Source of the DNA: Eubacteriales bacterium mix99
GTDB lineage: Bacteria > Bacillota > Clostridia > Caldicoprobacterales > DTU083
Assembly: GCA_038396605.1 (NCBI GenBank)
Contig: CP121690.1
Coordinates: forward strand, 2,388,500-2,452,499
DNA length: 64,000 bases
Direction of reading: 5' to 3'
The notes beneath the pieces are model-generated. The model had not been told where the DNA came from and ran no database searches. It saw nothing but the letters and a program-made list of their open reading frames with translations. Position numbers and translations under genes: made by a program. Below are positions 21,431 to 29,643 of this stretch, piece after piece; the stretch's first letter is position 1; each line of letters starts with the position of its first letter.

Positions 21431-22556
21431 CATGTCACCGGGAAAAAGGGATATTCTGAACCTGTCTCCGGAGGAGTTGAAGGAAGAACTGACAGCCATG
21501 GGGGAGAAGCCTTTTCATGCCGGTCAGATTATCAGATGGATGTATAAGGGAACAACATCCTTTCAGGAAATGTCAGATTTGTCCGGATCGCTGCAGCGCA
21601 AGCTGGACAGCCGATTTTTCGTTGGGACGCTGCAGCAGCTGAAACGGCTGGTTTCGTCGGATCACCAGGCGATAAAATATTTGTATTTGCTTTTGGATGA
21701 TAATATAATAGAATGTGTTGTGTTGAAATATCATCATGGCGTGACGCTTTGCCTGTCCACACAGGTGGGATGTGCCATGGGCTGCCGATTTTGTGCTTCC
21801 ACCCGGGGCGGTCTGGTACGGAACCTGACCGCCGGTGAAATGGAAGCTCAGGTTCTTTCCGTTCAGCGTGATTTAACCGGACATGACTCCGGGAACCTTG
21901 GAGGCCTGGTTCTCATGGGGTGTGGAGAGCCACTGAATAACTATGTCAATGTACTGAAGTTTATCCGGCAGATCCATGATCCGGGGGGATTTGACATGGG
22001 ATATCGGAATATCACATTATCCACCTGTGGGCTGGTTCCACAAATGCGTCGCCTGGCAGAGGAAGGTCTCAGTATCAATCTTGCGGTTTCCCTTCATGCA
22101 CCCAACGACGTCCTGCGCAGGAAAGTCATGAAGGTTGCGAACGCATACACCATACAGGAGGTTGTGGATGCCGGCAGATATTATTATGAGAAAACCGGCC
22201 GGCGGGTTACCTTTGAGTATACCCTGATCAGGGGATTGAATGACAGGCCGGAGCATGCCAGGGAACTTGCTGCTCTTTTGGACGGGTTTCCCTGTCATAT
22301 CAATCTGATCCCTTTAAACGAGAACGGGCAGGATGGTCTCAGGCGCAGCAGTGAAGGATCGGTTCACCGTTTTGAAATGGAGCTGGAGCATGCCGGGAAA
22401 AATGTAACCCGCAGACGGGAACTGGGATTGGATATCCAGGGTGCCTGCGGTCAGCTGAAAGCCGCTTATCTGGAAAGGAAACAGGATGGATCGGGGAGGT
22501 CGGATCATGGAATACGGAGCATACAGTCGCCAGGGAATCCGCAGGAAAACCAATGA
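21402..22556 (+). CDS. rlmN: 23S rRNA/tRNA adenine-C2 methyltransferase RlmN
   Basis: A 384-residue radical SAM enzyme that methylates A2503 of 23S rRNA and A37 of some tRNAs. The cluster motif is CAMGCRFCAS (CxxxCxxC, near 126-135), followed by LVLMGCGEPLNNY and ITLSTCGLVP. The family normally ends near DIQGACGQLK; this one continues for about 30 more residues of low-complexity sequence that overlap prpC by 50 bp. ATG 21402 follows GAGGAGGAAGA and lies inside rsmB, indicating tight coupling. Confidence 0.94.
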   Translation: MELASNPNNNMSPGKRDILNLSPEELKEELTAMGEKPFHAGQIIRWMYKGTTSFQEMSDLSGSLQRKLDSRFFVGTLQQLKRLVSSDHQAIKYLYLLLDDNIIECVVLKYHHGVTLCLSTQVGCAMGCRFCASTRGGLVRNLTAGEMEAQVLSVQRDLTGHDSGNLGGLVLMGCGEPLNNYVNVLKFIRQIHDPGGFDMGYRNITLSTCGLVPQMRRLAEEGLSINLAVSLHAPNDVLRRKVMKVANAYTIQEVVDAGRYYYEKTGRRVTFEYTLIRGLNDRPEHARELAALLDGFPCHINLIPLNENGQDGLRRSSEGSVHRFEMELEHAGKNVTRRRELGLDIQGACGQLKAAYLERKQDGSGRSDHGIRSIQSPGNPQENQ

Positions 22557-23250
22557 AGACCATTACTATATTCCAGGGAACGTTTCGGAGCAGCCGGGCA
22601 TCATGATTGTGGCAGACGGCATGGGAGGGCATAACGCCGGTGATCTGGCAAGCCGCATCGCCGTGGAGGAGATTTGCTCCTGCTTCAGGCGGTCCCGGAC
22701 TTCGGAGGATTTGCTGGGTGTCATCCATCAATCCGTACAGAAGGCCAACAGCAGGGTGTATGCCCTGTCCGGGACGGACGCCCGTTATTCCGGAATGGGA
22801 ACAACGCTGACCATGGCGGTATTTGAAAGAAACCGCTTCCTTGTGGCCAATATCGGAGACAGCAGATGCTATCTGCTGCGCAACGGGACGGCCCGTCAGA
22901 TCACACGGGATCATTCCCTGGTTCAGGAGTTGCTGGACAACGGGAGCATTACCCGGGACGAGATGAACCTGCACCCGAAAAAAAATGTGATCACCCGGGC
23001 ACTGGGTACGGAACAATCCCTTCGCGTGGATTGTTTTGAAGAAAATCTGAAAGATGGGGATATTGTCCTTTTGTGCACCGATGGGCTGATTAACTATGTC
23101 CATCTGGAGGACTATGTACCAAATCTACCGACGAATCTCTCCATGGCAAGGCTGACGGAGATCCTGGGGAACGAAGCCCTGTCCTCAGGCAGCACCGATG
23201 ATATCACAATTGTGGCGGCAAGATACGTTCCGAATGAGGAAAAGAGGTGA
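22507..23250 (+). CDS. prpC: PP2C-type Ser/Thr protein phosphatase PrpC
   Basis: A 247-residue PPM-family phosphatase, partner and antagonist of PrkC. Metal-binding motifs in order: GIRRKTNEDHYY (RxxNED), IVADGMGGHNAGDLAS, NIGDSRCYLLR, TRDHSL and SSGSTDDITIV. It needs Mg or Mn. ATG 22507 has GGGGAGG about 8 bases upstream and fits the family N-terminus (YGAYSRQG); ATG 22486 is less likely. Its stop overlaps the prkC start region, so the pair is co-translated. Confidence 0.95.
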   Translation: MEYGAYSRQGIRRKTNEDHYYIPGNVSEQPGIMIVADGMGGHNAGDLASRIAVEEICSCFRRSRTSEDLLGVIHQSVQKANSRVYALSGTDARYSGMGTTLTMAVFERNRFLVANIGDSRCYLLRNGTARQITRDHSLVQELLDNGSITRDEMNLHPKKNVITRALGTEQSLRVDCFEENLKDGDIVLLCTDGLINYVHLEDYVPNLPTNLSMARLTEILGNEALSSGSTDDITIVAARYVPNEEKR

Positions 23251-25190
23251 TGTCCCTGGTGGGTAAAATGCTGGGAGGCCGATACGAATTACTTGAAAAA
23301 ATAGGGGAAGGCGGCATGGCTGTGGTGTATAAAGCCAAATGTCACCTTTTGAACCGGTATGTGGCGATTAAGATCCTACGGCCGGAGCTGGTGGAAAATG
23401 AGGAGTTTCTTGCCCGATTCCAGCGGGAGTCCCAATCAGCTGCCAGTCTCTCCCATCCCAATATCGTAAATATCTATGATGTTGGACAGGAGGACGGGAT
23501 CCATTACATCGTAATGGAATATGTCAACGGGAAAACCCTGAAGGAGTATATCCGTGAAAAGGGCAGGCTGACCGCTGAAGATGCGGTCCGGATCGGTTCG
23601 CAGATTTGCTCTGCACTGCATCATGCGCACAGCCGCAATATTATTCACCGGGACATCAAGCCCCAGAATATCCTGCTGAGCGAAGACGGGACAGTGAAGG
23701 TCGCAGATTTTGGCATTGCCAGGGCTGTTACCTCTGCTACCGTTACCATGGCCGGTGCGGATGTAATCGGTTCCGTGCATTATTTTTCCCCGGAGCAGGC
23801 AAGGGGAGGTCATGTGGACAAAAAATCCGATATTTACTCTCTGGGGATTGTTCTGTATGAAATGGTAACCGGAGCGGTCCCCTTTGAGGGAGACAGTGCC
23901 GTTTCTGTTGCCCTGAAGCATATACAGGAGAAGGTAACGCCTCCGGGTGAGATGAATCCGGATATCCCCAAAAGCATTCAATTTATCATAGAAAGAGCGA
24001 TCGAGAAGGACTGCAACAGACGATATGATGATGCGGATGAGATGCGCTCCGATCTGAAACGGGCATTGAAAGAGCCGGACGGCAAGTATGTAAAGCGTTT
24101 TGTGGAAGACGATCAGGCGACGCGGATTCTTCCGGCCATTCACGATCCGGGAAATCCGGAGGAAGAGCCGAAAGGGAAATCCCAGGGGGATTCTTCTCCG
24201 GAACCGGAAAAGAAGGACGCCGGGAAAAAGCACAGCCGGATTGGAAACGGGGTAATTGTTGGTGTGATACTCGTTGCCTTTCTTGTTCTGTTTTTTTTGC
24301 TGCGGGGCATCTACCTGCGGGAATTTGCCCGTAAGGATACCATGGTGCCCGGCGTGGTGGGATATGATGAGAAGGCAGCCAATAAGATGCTGAAAGGCGA
24401 AGGCCTTGTCATGAAAATTGTACAATGGAAAAACAGTGACACGGTACCAAAAGGCCAGATCCTGTTTCAGAATCCTCCGGAAGGTCAGACGGTCAAGTCG
24501 GACAGCTCTGTGGAGGTTACCGTCAGTGATGGTGTGAAAAAGGTGACGGTACCGGATGTGGTGAATTTGCCGCAGAGGAATGCGGAAATCAAACTGGAGG
24601 ACTCCGGATTGAAGGTGGGAACGCCGGAATATGTGGACAGTGACAAGGTCAGTGGGTATGTGGTAAAGCAGGAGCCCTCCGCCTATACAAAAGATGTTCC
24701 GGCGGGAACGGAGGTCCGGCTTTTTGTCAGTACAGGCCCCAGGGATCATATGACAGAGGTGGGCAAGGTGGTTGGACTACAGGAAGATATGGCCCGGGAA
24801 CGGCTTCGAAAAGCAGGCCTGGATTCCAATATTACAAGAGAGTACAATGACGGGGTGGAAGCTGGTGTGGTATATGAGCAGTCCCCTGATCCCGGAACCA
24901 ATGTGGAAAAAGGCAGGAAGGTGGATGTGTGGGTCAGTTTGGGGGAAAAGGTTGTGAGCCATAAAAAGATGACCATTGAAATGACCGGAACCGGCGAAAA
25001 GGTTCGGGTGCAGGTAATTCGCGCCTCAGATGACAAGGTGATGTATGATGAGGAGCACAGTCCTTCGGATGGAGCGGTTCAGATTCCTCTGGAGGACAGC
25101 GGAATACAGAGTTATGCCATCTGGATTGACAATATTTATCAGGGGACACAAACTCTGGATTTTTCCAGAAAGGAAAGGGAACAGGAATGA
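23250..25190 (+). CDS. prkC: PASTA-domain Ser/Thr protein kinase PrkC
   Basis: A 646-residue membrane kinase sensing muropeptides or lipid II outside and phosphorylating growth, wall and sporulation targets inside. The kinase domain has GEGGMAVVYKA, Lys41 in VAIKIL, HRDIKPQN with catalytic Asp135, and DFGIARA. A Pro/Lys-rich juxtamembrane linker leads to one membrane segment (about 332-354). Three PASTA repeats follow (about 362-430, 431-500, 505-575), then an extra beta-rich C-terminal domain without PASTA features. Starts are close together: GTG 23247, ATG 23250 and GTG 23259; the last has the best-spaced AGAGGTGAT. Spore-germination control is known for Bacillus PrkC and only inferred here. 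Confidence 0.94.
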   Translation: MSLVGKMLGGRYELLEKIGEGGMAVVYKAKCHLLNRYVAIKILRPELVENEEFLARFQRESQSAASLSHPNIVNIYDVGQEDGIHYIVMEYVNGKTLKEYIREKGRLTAEDAVRIGSQICSALHHAHSRNIIHRDIKPQNILLSEDGTVKVADFGIARAVTSATVTMAGADVIGSVHYFSPEQARGGHVDKKSDIYSLGIVLYEMVTGAVPFEGDSAVSVALKHIQEKVTPPGEMNPDIPKSIQFIIERAIEKDCNRRYDDADEMRSDLKRALKEPDGKYVKRFVEDDQATRILPAIHDPGNPEEEPKGKSQGDSSPEPEKKDAGKKHSRIGNGVIVGVILVAFLVLFFLLRGIYLREFARKDTMVPGVVGYDEKAANKMLKGEGLVMKIVQWKNSDTVPKGQILFQNPPEGQTVKSDSSVEVTVSDGVKKVTVPDVVNLPQRNAEIKLEDSGLKVGTPEYVDSDKVSGYVVKQEPSAYTKDVPAGTEVRLFVSTGPRDHMTEVGKVVGLQEDMARERLRKAGLDSNITREYNDGVEAGVVYEQSPDPGTNVEKGRKVDVWVSLGEKVVSHKKMTIEMTGTGEKVRVQVIRASDDKVMYDEEHSPSDGAVQIPLEDSGIQSYAIWIDNIYQGTQTLDFSRKEREQE

Positions 25191-26065
25191 AGTCCGGAGT
25201 GATCCTCCGGGGGATCGGCAGTTTTTATGACGTCCTTTCCAATGGAGAAGTCTTCCGCTGCAGGGCCAGGGGACGGTTTCGCAGACTGGGGATCTCTCCC
25301 ATGGCGGGGGATCGGGTGCGTTTTCAGCCGGAAACGGAGATATCCGAGGGAATTATGGAGGAGATTCTTCCCCGGAGAAACGCCATGAAGCGGCCGGCGG
25401 TGGCCAATGTGGATCATCTGGCTGTCGTGCTGGCGGCAGCGGATCCCAAACCGGATCTTTTTCTGGTGGATAAGCTGCTCATTACGGCGGAACGGACGCA
25501 GATTTCACCATTGCTGATTTTCAATAAGACAGATCTGGCAGGTCCGGAGGAAGAGGATGCCTTCCGGATCGAATATGGCCGGACAGGATATCCCATCCAT
25601 CGTATTTCCGGAAAATCCGATATTGGCATAAAGGAGCTGAGCCAGACCCTGCAGGGGATAACGGTTCTGGCCGGGCAGTCCGGTGTCGGAAAATCCTCTA
25701 TTATCAACAAGCTTCGTCCGGATGCCTATCTGGAGACCGGTGCACTCAGCGAGAAGATCAGGAGGGGAAAAAATACGACCCGTCTGGTGGAATTGATTTC
25801 TTTGCCTGGTGGCGGCATGATTGCGGATACACCGGGTTTCAGCCGGATGGATCTTCTGGAATTGGATCCGGCGCAGCTGGCAGGGTACTATCCGGAATTC
25901 CGTGCCTGTCAGGCGGAATGCCGGTTTCAGGGATGCCTGCATGTGGCAGAACCGGGATGTGCGATTCGTCGTGGTGTGGAGGAGGGCAAAATTCCTTCGC
26001 AGCGGTATGATCGGTATCGGAAATTGATCAAAGCAATCAGGGAAAACAGGAGGGACGCATGGTGA
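25187..26065 (+). CDS. rsgA: Ribosome small-subunit GTPase RsgA
   Basis: A 292-residue circularly permuted GTPase for late 30S maturation. An N-terminal OB fold (RARGRFRRLGISPMAGDRVRF) is followed by the permuted motifs: G4 NKTDL, then G1 GQSGVGKSSIIN, then G3 DTPGFS. The C-terminal zinc region has Cys/His ligands in CQAECRFQGCLHVAEPGC. ATG 25187 overlaps the prkC stop as ATGA. Order prkC-rsgA-rpe is as in Bacillus. Confidence 0.95.
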   Translation: MKSGVILRGIGSFYDVLSNGEVFRCRARGRFRRLGISPMAGDRVRFQPETEISEGIMEEILPRRNAMKRPAVANVDHLAVVLAAADPKPDLFLVDKLLITAERTQISPLLIFNKTDLAGPEEEDAFRIEYGRTGYPIHRISGKSDIGIKELSQTLQGITVLAGQSGVGKSSIINKLRPDAYLETGALSEKIRRGKNTTRLVELISLPGGGMIADTPGFSRMDLLELDPAQLAGYYPEFRACQAECRFQGCLHVAEPGCAIRRGVEEGKIPSQRYDRYRKLIKAIRENRRDAW

Positions 26066-26727
26066 TCAAAATTGCACCATCTATTTTGGCTGCAGATTTT
26101 TCAAGGCTGGGAGAAGAAGTTGCAATGCTGGATAAGGGGGGAGCGGACTTTATCCATATTGATGTTATGGACGGGCATTATGTGCCGAATCTGTCCATAG
26201 GGCCAATGGTGGTGAAAGCCATCCGCAGGACGACCGAAGTTCCTTTCGATGTTCATCTGATGATGGACAATCCAATGGAATTTGTGGATGAATTTATCCG
26301 TGCAGGGGCAGATAGCATCACACTTCATGCGGAAGTATTGCCTCATCTGCATCGCTGCATCGCCTGTCTGAAGGAAAAGGGAGTCCGGGCTGCTGTTGCG
26401 TTGAATCCCTCCACACCGCTGAATGTATTGGATTATGTGCTGGAAGATCTTGATATGGTTCTTCTTATGACAGTGAATCCGGGTTTCGGGGGACAGACAT
26501 TTATTCCTGCCATGCTGGATAAAATTCGGGATCTGAAGGATATGACGGAAAGGCGGGGAAGAAATACGGAGATTCAGGTAGACGGCGGAATCACCCTGGG
26601 CAATGTCGGCAGGGCAGTAAAGGCTGGGGCGAACTGTATTGTGGCAGGATCGCTGGTTTTCTCGGCGGCAGATCCGACATCCATGATACAAAAAATAAGA
26701 GAAGCGGGAGAAGCCTCTTTTTCGTAA
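26059..26727 (+). CDS. rpe: Ribulose-phosphate 3-epimerase
   Basis: A 222-residue TIM-barrel epimerase interconverting ribulose 5-phosphate and xylulose 5-phosphate. Motifs: KIAPSILAADFSRLGEE, HIDVMDGHYVPNLSIGP (metal and catalytic Asp), DVHLMMDNP, LMTVNPGFGGQ, QVDGGI with the second catalytic Asp, and AGSLVF for phosphate binding. It overlaps the end of rsgA by 7 bases with GGAGG of ACAGGAGGGACGC upstream. Confidence 0.96.
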   Translation: MVIKIAPSILAADFSRLGEEVAMLDKGGADFIHIDVMDGHYVPNLSIGPMVVKAIRRTTEVPFDVHLMMDNPMEFVDEFIRAGADSITLHAEVLPHLHRCIACLKEKGVRAAVALNPSTPLNVLDYVLEDLDMVLLMTVNPGFGGQTFIPAMLDKIRDLKDMTERRGRNTEIQVDGGITLGNVGRAVKAGANCIVAGSLVFSAADPTSMIQKIREAGEASFS

Positions 26728-26830
26728 ATTGACACAAGCTCTTCCATGGGAGTCACGTTTTTTCACAGCCCGGAATAGAATGTAGTAAATTCCCGGATTT
26801 TTGACCGGTTTGCCTTGGAGGGGTGTTATT

Positions 26831-27016
26831 ATGTATAATGGGATGAACTGTCGGAAGCATCCCAGACCGCCCAAAAAAACCAACGTTCTTTCCATTGTGC
26901 TGATTGTCATCGGCACTTTGCTGGTATTTTTTTATACGCCGCCATGGGTATGGTGCTTTTCGCTTGGCCTGGGCCTTATAGTGGCCGGCATATTTACCCT
27001 GAAAAAATGGAGATAA
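26831..27016 (+). CDS. Small membrane protein, unknown function
   Basis: A 61-residue protein. A short basic N-terminus with one Cys and several prolines (NCRKHPRPPKK) is followed by two hydrophobic segments (about 23-38 and 43-57) split by YTPPWVW, ending in KKWR. That suggests a two-helix hairpin in the membrane with both ends in the cytoplasm. ATG 26831 is preceded by TTGGAGGGGTG at good spacing, so translation is likely; the in-frame ATG at 26801 is less well placed. It lies where Bacillus has thiN and spoVM, but it does not resemble SpoVM. Function unknown. Confidence 0.7.
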   Translation: MYNGMNCRKHPRPPKKTNVLSIVLIVIGTLLVFFYTPPWVWCFSLGLGLIVAGIFTLKKWR

Positions 27017-27020
27017 GACC

Positions 27021-27050
27021 AAAAAAACGTGCCGGACAGCACGTTTTCAA
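27021..27050. terminator. Bidirectional terminator between the small membrane gene and rpmB
   Basis: AAAACGTGC (27024-27032), a 6-base loop and GCACGTTTT (27039-27047). The A-flank and T-flank make it usable from both converging genes. Confidence 0.8.
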
Positions 27051-27054
27051 TGGC

Positions 27055-27249
27055 TCACTTTGAGAGAGCATTCACTTTACCGGAACGAATGCAACGGGTA
27101 CAGACATTCAGCGTTACATGAGATCCGTTTACTTCTGCACGGACTTTTTTCAGATTCGGCGTCCAGGTCCGGTTTCCACGCCTGTGAGAGTGGCTCACGG
27201 TGTTTCCGGATAACTTCCCTTTTTTGCAGATATCACAAACCTTTGCCAT
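27055..27249 (-). CDS. rpmB: Ribosomal protein L28 (zinc-binding form)
   Basis: A 64-residue large-subunit protein. Core: VSHSHRRGNRTWTPNLKKV then NVCTRCIRSGKV. Two CxxC pairs, CDIC at 5-8 and CTRC near 51-54, make this the zinc-ribbon (C+) form. The ATG at 27249 has AAAAGGAGGT about 8 bases upstream; the in-frame upstream ATG at 27258 is not used. Transcribed from its own promoter, divergent from the gls24-fakA-recG block, as in Bacillus. Confidence 0.95.
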   Translation of the reverse strand: MAKVCDICKKGKLSGNTVSHSHRRGNRTWTPNLKKVRAEVNGSHVTLNVCTRCIRSGKVNALSK

Positions 27250-27357
27250 GATTTCCACCTCCTTTTAAACGGAAAAAACCATATTGTCTTCTTCCTGCCA
27301 TCGAAGGACTCCATGATACAACCATGGGTGTTTTCAACAACTCATAAAACATGTATT

Positions 27358-27386
27358 ATTTTAACACCTTGCAATCGTTTTGGCAA
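27358..27386 (-). promoter_or_regulatory. Promoter for rpmB
   Basis: Read on the minus strand: TTGCCA (27386-27381), 17-bp spacer, TAAAAT (27363-27358). Five of six bases match at the -10 and four of six at the -35, with ideal spacing. Confidence 0.75.
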
Positions 27387-27422
27387 GAAAAACAAAAACA
27401 TTGCCGGGTTCATGGTTCGTTG

Positions 27423-27451
27423 TTGCATTTCCCCTGTGTTTGAGATAAAAT
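27423..27451 (+). promoter_or_regulatory. Promoter for the gls24-fakA-recG block
   Basis: TTGCAT at 27423-27428, 17-bp spacer, TAAAAT at 27446-27451, divergent from the rpmB promoter about 40 bp away. Confidence 0.72.
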
Positions 27452-27546
27452 AAACGGGTATAATGACGTTAAGAATGTATCATTCTGCAAATGATGCTCA
27501 CAACAGGATCCATCCGAATCAGAGCGAATGTGAAGGAGGAAGGAAA

Positions 27547-27897
27547 ATGGGAGTTGTAAAATCGAATTCTCTGGGTGAACTTATCATACCGGACGACGTA
27601 TTGGCCGTTCTGGCAGGCATTTCGGCCATCGAGTGCTATGGTATCGTTGGAATGGCTTCCCAGAAAGCAACGGACGGGCTGGTGGAGCTTTTGGGAAATG
27701 AAAACCTGTCACGCGGTGTAAAGGTTGTCAGTCAGGGCAATGAAGTGAGTATTGATCTTCATATTATCGTTGAATATGGTATCTCAATTGCCACTGTCGC
27801 CAAAAACATCATTGAAACAGTCAAATATAAAGTGGAAAATCTAACAGGTGTTACAGTGAAAAAAGTTAATATAGTGGTAGAAGGCGTGAGGGTATGA
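27547..27897 (+). CDS. Asp23/Gls24-family envelope stress protein (YloU-like)
   Basis: A 116-residue protein of the Asp23/Gls24 family (YloU in Bacillus). Family signs: LGELIIPDDVLAVLAGISAIECYGIVGM at the N-terminus, VSIDLHIIVEYG in the middle and VTVKKVNIVVEGVRV at the end. Members bind or coat the inner membrane face and are linked to envelope stress. The frame is open from 27463, but ATG 27547 has GAAGGAGGAAGG just upstream. It directly precedes fakA, the usual partner. Confidence 0.92.
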   Translation: MGVVKSNSLGELIIPDDVLAVLAGISAIECYGIVGMASQKATDGLVELLGNENLSRGVKVVSQGNEVSIDLHIIVEYGISIATVAKNIIETVKYKVENLTGVTVKKVNIVVEGVRV

Positions 27898-27934
27898 GGC
27901 TTTCCCTTTTTATGCCTGAAGGAGGTTACTCATT

Positions 27935-29641
27935 TTGAATCAGGATATTCTGGATGGAGCAAAGCTGAAGCTCATGCTTTTATCGGCTGCCCAGTTTATG
28001 GAAGATAATAAAGAATCAGTGAATTCGTTGAATGTTTTCCCGGTACCGGATGGAGATACCGGTACCAATATGTCTCTGACCATGTTATCTGCTGCAAGGG
28101 AGATTCAGGCAGCTTCATCCGGGGATCTATCCCGGGTCGCAGATGCCTTGTCCCGCGGCTCCCTGAAAGGTGCAAGGGGAAACTCCGGAGTGATTCTTTC
28201 CCAATTATTCCGTGGATTTGCCAAATCCATGCAGGGGAAGGAAGAGATTACGACAGCGGAATTTGCGGATGCCCTGGAGTCCGGTGTAAATATGGCCTAT
28301 AAGGCAGTGATGAAGCCGGTGGAGGGTACCATCCTCACCGTTGCCCGTGAAACGGCGAAGGAAGCAAAAAAGATTGCCGGACAGATCCATGATTTTGAAG
28401 TGTTTTTTGACCGAATTATCGATACGGCAAAGGAAACCCTGGATCGCACCCCGGACATGCTTCCGACTTTAAAACAAGCCGGTGTGGTGGATTCCGGCGG
28501 TATGGGTCTGGTTTACATTCTGATGGGACAGTTTCATGCTCTGGAGGGCGATTTTGATCCGGAGGTTTCCTATGGGCTCCCGGATTCCAAAATTTCCACG
28601 GGCGGGGGAGAGCCGGTTCCCGCTTCGGCAGGGGATGCGGCTTCCGGCCCGGCAGGCGTCCCGGAAGGATCCATTCAATATATTTACTGCACGGAATTTT
28701 TTATCAAGCATCTATATCCGTATATCCGTGAAGAAGACATTGAAAAGCTGAAGAGGAGACTGGAACGATTGGGGGATTCCATCGTTGTTGTAGGGGACAG
28801 GGATATGATCAAGATCCACTTTCATACGAATATGCCTGGAAAAGGCCTACAATTGGGATTGCAATTCGGTGAGCTTTCCGGTATCAAGATTGATAATATG
28901 AAGGAACAGCATCATCATGTGATCGACATGGGAACTGCAGCGCAGCTGCCGGAGAAAGAAAAGGAACCCGGGGAGCCGGAGAAGGATACCGGTATGGTAT
29001 CCGTTTCCATGGGGAAAGGGATTAGAAATATTTTCCAGGATTTAAATGCGGATTATATTATTGAGGGCGGACAGACCATGAATCCCAGTACGGAAGATAT
29101 TCTGGATGCCGTGAATCAGGTGAATGCAAAGGAAATTTTCATACTGCCCAACAATGGAAACATTGTCTTGTCAGCCAACCAGGCGGCGGAAATCAGCGAG
29201 AAAAAGATCCATGTTGTTCCGTCCCGGACGATTCCGCAGGGAATGGCTGCCATGATTGCCTATAATTCCGAAGCAGATGCCGAATCCAACCTGGCTGCCA
29301 TGACCAGGGCGATGAGTCAGGTGAAAACCGGCCTTGTGACTTATGCAGTGCGGGATTCCCATGTGGATGGACTTGCGATTCAAAAGGAAGATATCATGGG
29401 TATGATGGAAGGCAGAATATCCGTTGTAGGGAAAGATATCGCGGATGTCACCAGGCGGCTGCTGGATGCCATGCTGCAGCAGGAGGATGGCGAAATCGCC
29501 ACCATACTGTATGGCAGCGATGCCAGGGAGGAGGATACGGAAAGCATTGGTTCCTACCTGAGTGAGAATTACCCGGATCTGGAGGTCGAGGTTCTTTCCG
29601 GGGGACAGCCGTTGTATTACTATATCGTTTCCGTGGAATAA
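27935..29641 (+). CDS. fakA: DAK2-domain fatty acid kinase subunit (FakA/YloV-like)
   Basis: A 568-residue protein. FakA phosphorylates fatty acids held by a FakB (DegV-type) carrier, feeding exogenous fatty acids to PlsX/PlsY. The N-terminal DAK2 domain (about 1-200) has VFPVPDGDTGTNMSLTM, with Asp residues for Mg-ATP, then LKGARGNSGVILSQLFRG and DSGGMGLVYI. A low-complexity Gly/Pro/Ala linker (about 215-245) joins the middle and C-terminal domains. The start is TTG 27935 with GAAGGAGGTTA about 8 bases upstream. recG starts 2 bases after the stop. Confidence 0.9.
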   Translation: MNQDILDGAKLKLMLLSAAQFMEDNKESVNSLNVFPVPDGDTGTNMSLTMLSAAREIQAASSGDLSRVADALSRGSLKGARGNSGVILSQLFRGFAKSMQGKEEITTAEFADALESGVNMAYKAVMKPVEGTILTVARETAKEAKKIAGQIHDFEVFFDRIIDTAKETLDRTPDMLPTLKQAGVVDSGGMGLVYILMGQFHALEGDFDPEVSYGLPDSKISTGGGEPVPASAGDAASGPAGVPEGSIQYIYCTEFFIKHLYPYIREEDIEKLKRRLERLGDSIVVVGDRDMIKIHFHTNMPGKGLQLGLQFGELSGIKIDNMKEQHHHVIDMGTAAQLPEKEKEPGEPEKDTGMVSVSMGKGIRNIFQDLNADYIIEGGQTMNPSTEDILDAVNQVNAKEIFILPNNGNIVLSANQAAEISEKKIHVVPSRTIPQGMAAMIAYNSEADAESNLAAMTRAMSQVKTGLVTYAVRDSHVDGLAIQKEDIMGMMEGRISVVGKDIADVTRRLLDAMLQQEDGEIATILYGSDAREEDTESIGSYLSENYPDLEVEVLSGGQPLYYYIVSVE

Positions 29642-29643
29642 AA

